From: JBBCJM01 sp037190175 | GTDB taxonomy: Bacteria > Pseudomonadota > Alphaproteobacteria > Rhodobacterales > Rhodobacteraceae | Length of the DNA stretch: 19,851 nucleotides | Direction: 5' to 3' | Assembly: GCA_037190175.1 (NCBI GenBank) | Contig: JBBCJM010000227.1 | Coordinates: forward strand, 1-19,851 | Shown here: positions 13,271 to 19,851 of the stretch, piece after piece | Layout: each line of letters starts with the position of its first letter | Numbering within the stretch: the first letter of the stretch is position 1 | Position numbers and translations under genes: made by a program | The notes under the pieces: generated by a model | What the model saw: the letters and a program-made list of their open reading frames with translations, nothing else | Databases searched by the model: none | What the model was told of the DNA's origin: nothing

Positions 13271-13319
13271 CCCCCCCCCCCCGGACCCCCCGCGGGATAT
13301 TTTTGGCTCGAAAGAAAAG
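13271..13319 (+). repeat. Composite intergenic repeat, copy 2 (after bpt)
   Basis: It begins with a run of 12 C (13271-13282), continues with GGACCCCCCGCGGGATAT plus a T5 run, and ends in GGCTCGAAAGAAAAG, on the same strand as bpt. It matches copy 1 (10667-10706, opposite strand) box by box. The C run may vary in length. Confidence 0.6.
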
Positions 13320-13378
13320 CGGTAAGGGGATGACTTGACTCAAGCCGTCCTTCTTCTGTCCGAAAATATCCCGCGGGG
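13288..13378. repeat. Perfect 16-bp inverted repeat between bpt and tctE
   Basis: CCCCGCGGGATATTTT at 13288-13303 is the exact reverse complement of 13363-13378. The two arms belong to copies 2 and 3 of the composite repeat, placed tail to tail between two convergent genes. Confidence 0.85.
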
Positions 13379-13380
13379 TT

Positions 13381-13419
13381 GCCAGTGGTTTACGCCATTG
13401 GTTCGAGTGAACCACTGGC
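13381..13419. repeat. Hairpin with 10-bp stem GCCAGTGGTT/AACCACTGGC
   Basis: Perfect 10-bp arms with a 19-base loop. The loop holds a second version of the arm (CCATTGGTTC) that can pair instead with the right arm with one mismatch, so two folds compete. It sits inside composite repeat copy 3. Confidence 0.7.
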
Positions 13420-13422
13420 TGG

Positions 13423-13437
13423 GGGGCGCGAAGCCCC
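13423..13437 (-). terminator. Terminator-like hairpin after tctE
   Basis: GGGGC-TTCGC-GCCCC on the minus strand, 37 bases after the tctE stop. It is the same element as the hairpin after the Slam-type gene at 4856-4870. No T tract follows directly. Confidence 0.45.
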
Positions 13438-13473
13438 GCGGCGCTGTCAGCCGGCACAGGGCTGTCCGCCCCC

Positions 13474-14841
13474 TCACGCCGCCCGCAGCACCACCTGCAC
13501 CCGCAGCCCGCGGCCGTCCCGACCGGGGAAGGCCGCGACCTCGCCGCCCAGCGCCCGCGCGATGTCGCGCACGATCAAGAGGCCCAGCCCGTGCGAGCCC
13601 GCGCGCAGCCCGTCCTCGGCGGGCTGGCCCTCCAGCACCCGGGCGATGGCGGCGAGGCGGGCGGGCGGCAGGGGCGGGCCGCTGTCCTCGACCGCCAGCG
13701 CCGGGCGGCCGGCCTCTGCCCCCACCTCCACCGTCACCTCGCAAGGCCCGGCATGGCCCAGCGCATTGCCGATCAGGTTGCGCAGCAGTTCCCCCAGCAG
13801 CACCGGCTCGGCCGCGGCCCATAGGCTGCCCCCGCCTTCGAAGCCCAGGTCGCAGCCGGCGGCGGCGGCCTCGGGGATCATCTCGCGGGTGATCTCGCGG
13901 GCCTCGGCCGCCAGGTCCACCCGTTCCAGCACCGGGCGGGTGCCCGCGGCCTCCACCCGCGCCAGCAGCAGCAGCTGCGCCAGCACCCGCTCGGCCCGCA
14001 CCAGCGCGGCATCGGCCTTGTCCAGCGCCTCCGCCGGGTCGGGCGCCCGGGCGGCCAGCGCCAGCTGGGTGCGGGCGGTGGTCAGCGGCGTGCGGATCTG
14101 GTGGTTGGCGTTGCCGGAAAAGGTCTTCAGCGCCGCCATGGCGGAATCGAGCCGGGCCATGAAGCCGTTGATCGCGCCCACCAGCGGGGCGACCTCGGCC
14201 GGGGTCTCGGCGCCGACCGGGCTCAGGTCGTTCGGCGCCCGCGCCTCGATCGCCTGCCCCAGCCGGCCCAGGGGGCGCAGCGCCCAGGTGGTGGCGACCC
14301 AGGCCACCCCCGCCGCCGCGGCGATCAAGAGCGCGATCCGCGCGGCGGAGCGGGCGAGGATCGCCTGCGCCAGCGCCTCGCGCGCGCGGGTCGATTCGGC
14401 CACGGTCACCGCGAACTGCACCGGCCCCTGCCCGGTCGAGAGCACGCGCACCAGCGTCGCCGTGCGCACCCGTATGCCGCGCATCTCCAGATCGGCGAAG
14501 CCGATGCCGCCCGGCCGCACGCCCTCCACCACCTGCAGGTCGTCGTAGCCGGTCAGCAGCCCCTCCGGCCCGTCCACCCGGTAGAACACCCGGTCCTGCG
14601 CGGTGGAGGACAGCATCTCCAGCGCCGAGAAGGGGATGTCCACGTCAAGCCCCGCCTCGGCGTCCAGCGTCACCCGTTCGGCGATGGCCAGCGCCGAGCC
14701 GGCGAGGATGCGGTCCGACACCCCCTGCGCGGTGCGGATCGCCTCGGCCCGGGTGTCGATCAGCGCCAGGGCCCCGATCAGCGCCGTGGCCAGCACCAGC
14801 CAGGTCAGCAGACGGCGGCGGATGGAGCCGGCCGCGCTCAT
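13474..14841 (-). CDS. tctE: Sensor histidine kinase, TctE-like
   Basis: A 455-residue inner-membrane kinase that senses an external signal, probably a tricarboxylate, and phosphorylates TctD. The order is: membrane helix 1 (about 10-28), a periplasmic region (30-165), membrane helix 2 (about 168-186), a HAMP-like linker, then the dimerisation domain with NHQIRTPL and phospho-accepting H247. The ATPase domain follows, with NLIGNALGHA (N box), DSGPPLP (G1) and GSHGLGLLIVRDIARALGG (G2). The ATG at 14841 overlaps the tctD stop by four bases (ATGA). The periplasmic part fits the 2CSK sensor type of TctE kinases. The name rests on family shape plus the adjacent tctCBA genes. Confidence 0.88.
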   Translation of the reverse strand: MSAAGSIRRRLLTWLVLATALIGALALIDTRAEAIRTAQGVSDRILAGSALAIAERVTLDAEAGLDVDIPFSALEMLSSTAQDRVFYRVDGPEGLLTGYDDLQVVEGVRPGGIGFADLEMRGIRVRTATLVRVLSTGQGPVQFAVTVAESTRAREALAQAILARSAARIALLIAAAAGVAWVATTWALRPLGRLGQAIEARAPNDLSPVGAETPAEVAPLVGAINGFMARLDSAMAALKTFSGNANHQIRTPLTTARTQLALAARAPDPAEALDKADAALVRAERVLAQLLLLARVEAAGTRPVLERVDLAAEAREITREMIPEAAAAGCDLGFEGGGSLWAAAEPVLLGELLRNLIGNALGHAGPCEVTVEVGAEAGRPALAVEDSGPPLPPARLAAIARVLEGQPAEDGLRAGSHGLGLLIVRDIARALGGEVAAFPGRDGRGLRVQVVLRAA

Positions 14842-15509
14842 TCCCGCGGTTTCTCCAGGTAGTAGCCCAGACCCCGCGCGGTGCGCAGCGACAGGCCATA
14901 GGGGGCCAGGCGGCGGCGCAACCGGCTCACGTATTGCTCGATGGCGTTGTCCGAGAGGCCGTCGTCCAGCCGGGTCAGCGACTGCACGATGGCGTCCTTG
15001 CCCACCACCCGCCCGGCGCGGGTGAAGAACAGCTCCAAGAGCGCCAGTTCCCGCGCCGGCAGGTCCATCCCCTGCCCCTCGGCCATGAAGCGCCGTTCCA
15101 CCAGGTCGAAGCTGACCGGGCCGATCTGCACCGAGCGCGCGTGCAGCCCGGCCTGCCGGCGCAGGAGCGAGCGCACCCGCGCCTCGAACTCGCGCACGTC
15201 GAAGGGCTTCACCACATAGTCGTCGGCGCCCAGGTCCAGCCCCCGCACCCGCTCCTCCGCCGCGCCGCGGGCGGTCAGGATCATCACCGCCGCCCCGTCG
15301 CGCCGGGCGCGGATCGCGCGCAGCACCGAAAGCCCGTCCATCTGCGGCAGGTTCAGGTCCAGGATCACCAGGTCGAACCGCTCGGCCGCCGTCAGGCTTT
15401 CCGCCGCCGCGCCGTCATGCACGCAGTCGACCGCATAGCCGGCCCCGGCCAGAAGCGCGGTCAGGGCCTCGGCCAGCGGCTGGTCGTCCTCGACAAGCAG
15501 GATGCGCAT
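14838..15509 (-). CDS. tctD: OmpR-family response regulator, TctD-like
   Basis: A 223-residue two-domain regulator. The receiver domain has the acidic pair D8/D9, phospho-acceptor D51 in LVILDLNLP, T79-region LTARG and the KPFD lysine. The C-terminal winged helix contains the recognition region DNAIEQYVSRLRRRL and ends with RTARGLGYYL, as in OmpR/PhoB proteins. I choose the ATG at 15509 over a GTG at 15512 because it gives the standard MRILLVEDD start. There is no ribosome binding site; the promoter's expected start falls on the ATG, so the mRNA may be leaderless. It probably activates tctCBA and perhaps the divergent binding-protein gene. Confidence 0.9.
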   Translation of the reverse strand: MRILLVEDDQPLAEALTALLAGAGYAVDCVHDGAAAESLTAAERFDLVILDLNLPQMDGLSVLRAIRARRDGAAVMILTARGAAEERVRGLDLGADDYVVKPFDVREFEARVRSLLRRQAGLHARSVQIGPVSFDLVERRFMAEGQGMDLPARELALLELFFTRAGRVVGKDAIVQSLTRLDDGLSDNAIEQYVSRLRRRLAPYGLSLRTARGLGYYLEKPRE

Positions 15510-15515
15510 CACGCC

Positions 15516-15544
15516 ATGCTAGGGCGGGACGTTGCCGGGCTCAA
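15516..15544 (-). promoter_or_regulatory. tctD promoter, TTGAGC-N17-TAGCAT, predicted leaderless
   Basis: On the minus strand TTGAGC (15544-15539) and TAGCAT (15521-15516) are exactly 17 bases apart. A start 6-7 bases after the -10 falls at 15510-15509, on the start codon. Confidence 0.6.
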
Positions 15545-15559
15545 CCGCCGCGCGGGGTC

Positions 15560-15615
15560 CTCTTCCGCCCTTGCGGGCGTCATCGGCAGCGATGACACCC
15601 GGCAGGGTGGAAGAG
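15560..15615. repeat. 56-bp near-palindrome between tctD and the binding-protein gene
   Basis: Left arm 15560-15585 and right arm 15590-15615 match as reverse complements at 22 of 26 positions around a 4-base loop GCAG. The inner 7 bp (GTCATCG/CGATGAC) and the outer 7 bp (CTCTTCC/GGAAGAG) are perfect. It lies between two divergent promoters and could be a double operator, a small mobile palindrome or an RNA hairpin in the leader of the binding-protein gene. Confidence 0.75.
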
Positions 15616-15668
15616 CGGCCCCCAACGCCCGCGTTGTGAACCGGGCGCGTCTCTGCCACCCTTTCCCC

Positions 15669-16703
15669 ATGCGCGCGCTGATCCTCGCCCTCTGCCTCGC
15701 CGGGCCCGCCCTGGCCGAGGTGACGCATTTCCCCGCCGAGGGCGCGGCGCGGGAACTGGTGGTCTATTCCTCGCTGGACGCCCGCCTCGCTGCCCCGCTG
15801 ATCGCCGGGTTCCAGCGCCGACACCCCGGCGTCGCGGTGCGCTACGAGGACCTGCTGACGGGCGAGATCGCCGACCGGGTGGTGGCCGAGACCCGCGCCG
15901 GCGGCCCCACGGCGGATTTCACCTTCACCTCGGCGATGGACCTGGCGGTGAAGCTGGCCAACGACGGTTACGCCCGCCCGGCCGAGGTGCCCGAGGCCGA
16001 GGACTGGCCGCGCTGGGCCAACTGGCGCGACATGGCCTTCGCGCTGACCTTCGAGCCGGCGGTGATTGTCTATCACCGCCCCTCCTTCCCCGAGGGGCCG
16101 CCCGACAGCCGCACCGCGCTGATGGCCTGGCTGGCCGCCGCGCCGCCGGGCCGGATCGGCACCTATGACGTGGCGCGCTCCGGCGTGGGCTACCTCTTCC
16201 TCCTGCGCGACATGGAGCATTTCAACGACCTCTGGGCGCTGGTCGAGGCCATGGGCCGGGCGGGGGTGCGGACCTTTCCCACCAGCCAGGACATCATCGA
16301 CCGGGTGAACGCGGGCGAGTTGCTGATCGGCTACAACATCCTCGGCTCCTATGCCGCCGACCAGGCCGCGGCGCTGCCCGACCTGGGCCTCGCCCTGCCC
16401 CGCGACTTCGTGGTGGTGGTCAGCCGGGTGGCGCTGATCCCCGCGGCCTCGGCCAGCCCGGACCTGGGCGAGGCCTTCCTGGACTGGCTGATGTCGGTCG
16501 AGGGCCAGACGCTGCTGGCCGAACGCCTGCGCCTGCCGGCCGTCAGCCTGCAGGTCTCGGGCCCCGACAGCGCAGGGGCGATGCAGGCGGCGCTGGGCGA
16601 CCGGCTGCGCCCGGTGCCGGTCAGCCCCGGCCTGCTGGCCTATCTCGACAGCGCCCGGCGCGCCCGGGTGCTCGACCGCTGGCAGAAGGCGGTGGGGCAT
16701 TAG
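15669..16703 (+). CDS. Orphan periplasmic ABC-type substrate-binding protein (COG1840, iron-type)
   Basis: A 344-residue exported protein. Residues 1-16 are a signal peptide (MRALILALCLAGPALA), then the family start ELVVYSSLDARLAAPLI. The TADFTFTSAMDLAVKLANDGY segment and the TSQDIIDRVNAGELLIGYNIL part place it in the iron(III)/2-aminoethylphosphonate type of binding proteins. No permease or ATPase gene is beside it. It lies between the tctDE genes (divergent) and tctC, so a role as a periplasmic co-sensor for TctE is attractive, as PgtC is for the Salmonella phosphoglycerate system. It could instead serve a transporter encoded elsewhere. No good ribosome binding site precedes the ATG. Confidence 0.83.
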   Translation: MRALILALCLAGPALAEVTHFPAEGAARELVVYSSLDARLAAPLIAGFQRRHPGVAVRYEDLLTGEIADRVVAETRAGGPTADFTFTSAMDLAVKLANDGYARPAEVPEAEDWPRWANWRDMAFALTFEPAVIVYHRPSFPEGPPDSRTALMAWLAAAPPGRIGTYDVARSGVGYLFLLRDMEHFNDLWALVEAMGRAGVRTFPTSQDIIDRVNAGELLIGYNILGSYAADQAAALPDLGLALPRDFVVVVSRVALIPAASASPDLGEAFLDWLMSVEGQTLLAERLRLPAVSLQVSGPDSAGAMQAALGDRLRPVPVSPGLLAYLDSARRARVLDRWQKAVGH

Positions 16704-16713
16704 AGCCTTCCCA

Positions 16714-16732
16714 TGTCAGGTTGATGACAGGT
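16714..16732. promoter_or_regulatory. Candidate TctD binding site upstream of tctC
   Basis: TGTCAGGT (16714-16721) and TGACAGGT (16725-16732) form a direct repeat with an 11-base period, the usual layout of OmpR-family sites. The same bases also make an inverted repeat TGTCA-N6-TGACA. It is the only such site in the spacer ahead of tctCBA. Confidence 0.4.
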
Positions 16733-16755
16733 AGAAATGCTCCATTCGCCCCGTT

Positions 16756-16808
16756 CCGGCGGCTGAGGAGGCCGCCGGGCATGTCGAATCGGCGGGCCGG
16801 GGCCCGCC
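16756..16808 (+). other. Two hairpins in the tctC leader
   Basis: CCGGCGGC/GCCGCCGG (16756-16763 with 16771-16778, 7-base loop) is followed by GGCGGGC/GCCCGCC (16791-16797 with 16802-16808). The second ends two bases before the AGGGAGG ribosome binding site. They could influence translation or mRNA stability of tctC, the most needed product of the operon. Confidence 0.5.
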
Positions 16809-16826
16809 ACAGGGAGGACTGATCCA

Positions 16827-17768
16827 ATGAAACACGCCATCCTTGGCGCTGCCGTCTCGTTCGCGCTGGCGCTGCCGGCCTTCGCGCAGGACTACACGAT
16901 CATGGCGCCCGCCGCGCCCGGCGGCGGCTGGGACGCCACCGCCCGCACCATGCAGGAGGTGATGCGCGCCGAGGGCATCGCCAATACCGAGGTGATCAAC
17001 GTGCCCGGCGCCGGCGGCACCATCGGGCTGGCGCAGTTCGTGAACGAATCCGCGGGCGACCCGACCAAGCTGATCGTGGGCGGCTATGTGATGGTGGGCG
17101 CGATCCTGACCAACCAGAGCCCGGTTTCGCTGGCCGACGTGACCCCCATCGCCCGGCTGACCGGCGATACCGAGGCCATCGTGGTGCCCGCCTCCTCCGA
17201 CATCCAGACGATCCAGGAACTGGTGGAGCGGATGAAGGCCGATCCCGGCGCGGTCTCCTGGGCCGGCGGCTCGGCGGGCGGCGCGGACCATATCGCGGTG
17301 GGCCTGCTGGCCAAGGTCGCGGGCATCGACCCGACCCGGATCAACTACATCGCCTATTCCGGCGGCGGCGAGGCGCTGGCGGCGATCCTGGGCTCGCAGG
17401 TCACCGCGGGCATTTCCTCGGTGGGCGAGTTCTCCGAACAGGTGAAGGCCGGCACCATGCGGCTGCTGGCCGTGTCGTCCGAGGAACGCCTGCCCGGCGT
17501 GGATGCGCCGACGCTGAAGGAGGCGGGCTATGACCTCGTGCTGCAGAACTGGCGCATGGTCGCGGCCGCGCCGGGCATCACCGACGAGCAGAAGGCCACG
17601 ATCATCGCCGACATGGAGCGGCTGAACGGCTCGGCCGGCTGGCAGACCGCGCTGGAAACCCGCGGCTGGGACAACACCTTCCTGGCCGGCGAGGCCTTCG
17701 AGGCGCAGCTGGAGGCCGAGATCGCCGCGACCGACGCGATCCTGCGCGAAATCGGTCTGGTGCAATGA
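16827..17768 (+). CDS. tctC: Tripartite tricarboxylate transporter substrate-binding protein
   Basis: A 313-residue periplasmic binding protein of the TctC (Bug) family, which captures citrate or similar carboxylates for the TctAB membrane parts. The signal peptide is residues 1-20 (ends AFAQ). Then comes the family's ligand loop APGGGWDATARTMQ, the second loop VPGAGGTIGLAQF, and the WAGGSAGGADHIAVG segment. The ATG follows an AGGGAGG site (16811-16817). It shares four bases (ATGA) with tctB. The first gene of tctCBA. The ligand cannot be named from sequence alone. Confidence 0.93.
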   Translation: MKHAILGAAVSFALALPAFAQDYTIMAPAAPGGGWDATARTMQEVMRAEGIANTEVINVPGAGGTIGLAQFVNESAGDPTKLIVGGYVMVGAILTNQSPVSLADVTPIARLTGDTEAIVVPASSDIQTIQELVERMKADPGAVSWAGGSAGGADHIAVGLLAKVAGIDPTRINYIAYSGGGEALAAILGSQVTAGISSVGEFSEQVKAGTMRLLAVSSEERLPGVDAPTLKEAGYDLVLQNWRMVAAAPGITDEQKATIIADMERLNGSAGWQTALETRGWDNTFLAGEAFEAQLEAEIAATDAILREIGLVQ

Positions 17769-18319
17769 CCGGCCCACACCAGCCGGAACGCCGCCCCTCG
17801 CGGGCGGCGTTCGTCATCGCGGCGGTGCTGGCGGTCCTGGGCGCGGTGATGCTGTGGGATGCCGCCAGGCTGCCGCAGGCCGGCGGCTATGCCGGGGTGG
17901 GCCCCGCGGACGTGCCGCGGCTGGTGGCCATCGGGCTGCTGATCCTCTCCGCCCTCACCCTGATCGCCGGGGCGCGGGGCGAGTTGCCCGGGCCGCCGCG
18001 GCAGAACCCGGTGCCGGTGCTCTGGGTGCTGGGCGGGCTGGTGGCGCAGCTGATCCTCTTGCGCCCGGTCTCCTACTGCGGGCCGGGCGGCTGGGCGGAG
18101 GGGATGGCGTTCTGCACCCCGCTCTTGTGGGTTTCCGGCTTCTGCATCGCCGGCGCCGTGCTTTTCGGCTGCGCGGCGCGGGGGCTGGGCCAGCGGCCGC
18201 TGGCGCTGACCACCGCGGTGGGGCTGGTGCTGGCGATGGCGATCTATGGGGTCTTCGACCGGCTCTTGCGGCTCAACCTGCCGGAAGGGCCGCTGGAACG
18301 GCTGATCTTCGGGGGCTAG
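17765..18319 (+). CDS. tctB: Tripartite tricarboxylate transporter small membrane subunit
   Basis: A 184-residue membrane protein with about five hydrophobic segments (near 13-31, 52-68, 84-99, 120-137 and 148-163). It starts inside the tctC stop (ATGA) and ends four bases before tctA, so the three are one operon. It is the poorly conserved small subunit that pairs with TctA. An extra, cysteine-containing stretch at about 100-120 (SYCGPGGWAEGMAFC) breaks the central hydrophobic region and is longer than I expect for TctB. The identity rests on size, topology and position between tctC and tctA. Confidence 0.85.
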   Translation: MTGPHQPERRPSRAAFVIAAVLAVLGAVMLWDAARLPQAGGYAGVGPADVPRLVAIGLLILSALTLIAGARGELPGPPRQNPVPVLWVLGGLVAQLILLRPVSYCGPGGWAEGMAFCTPLLWVSGFCIAGAVLFGCAARGLGQRPLALTTAVGLVLAMAIYGVFDRLLRLNLPEGPLERLIFGG

Positions 18320-18323
18320 GCGC

Positions 18324-19838
<1,515 letters not shown>

Positions 19839-19851
19839 GGGGGCGGAATTC

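Larger units (their letters stand above)
13343..13437 (-). repeat. Composite intergenic repeat, copy 3 (after tctE), split by an extra palindrome
   Basis: Read on the minus strand after tctE: the GGGGC-TTCGC-GCCCC hairpin (13437-13423), then the palindromic insert at 13419-13381, then CCCCGCGGGATATTTT and AGAAGAAGGACG. In copies 1 and 2 the hairpin or GC part runs straight into the GGACC and GCGGGATAT box. Confidence 0.55.

Noticed and set aside
15510..15512. GTG at 15512 as the tctD start
   Set aside because: It only adds one residue before the standard MRILLVEDD start, and the ATG fits the promoter better.
19846..19851. GAATTC at the very end as a cloning boundary
   Set aside because: The same hexamer occurs inside the window (for example near 4365), so its position at the end is probably chance.

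Overview
The window is about 20 kb of very GC-rich, gene-dense DNA. It is almost certainly chromosome of an alphaproteobacterium of the Rhodobacter/Paracoccus group (Rhodobacterales). The evidence is the gene set (RSP_2648-type PIN protein, DUF6778 lipoprotein, Entner-Doudoroff genes next to glnE, DUF2852 protein, RDD protein, Bpt aminoacyl-transferase), an alphaproteobacterial LexA box (GAAC-N7-GAAC), and intergenic repeats ending in a GCGGGATATTTTTG-like box that I recall as typical of this group. I see no tRNA, rRNA, CRISPR array, transposase or phage gene.

Left part (1-2705): a LexA-boxed 38-residue membrane peptide, then a minus-strand group of PIN-domain protein, RlmI-type 23S rRNA methyltransferase and a DUF6778-like lipoprotein.

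Central-carbon part (2706-10548): edd (6-phosphogluconate dehydratase) and eda (KDPG aldolase) make up the lower Entner-Doudoroff pathway. Each has its own promoter carrying a LacI-family operator. They are separated by a two-gene minus-strand cassette that looks like a minimal type XI secretion (Slam) system: a poly-glycine surface lipoprotein and a DUF560 outer-membrane barrel without a TPR domain. A REP doublet flanked by an 11-bp direct repeat sits where edd meets the cassette and supplies the edd stop codon. After eda come a short hypothetical protein and glnE, which controls glutamine synthetase, both on the minus strand.

Middle (10549-13473): a YbaK-type editing protein, a DUF2852 membrane protein with a clear terminator, an RDD membrane protein and the N-end-rule transferase Bpt. 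The space after bpt is filled with inverted copies of a composite intergenic repeat.

Right part (13474-19838): a tricarboxylate uptake module. A TctE/TctD two-component pair on the minus strand is divergent from an orphan iron-type periplasmic binding protein, which is followed by the tctCBA transporter operon. The kinase and regulator probably sense a carboxylate in the periplasm, perhaps through the orphan binding protein, and switch on tctCBA. A possible TctD direct-repeat site lies upstream of tctC, a 56-bp near-palindrome separates the divergent genes, and tctD looks leaderless.
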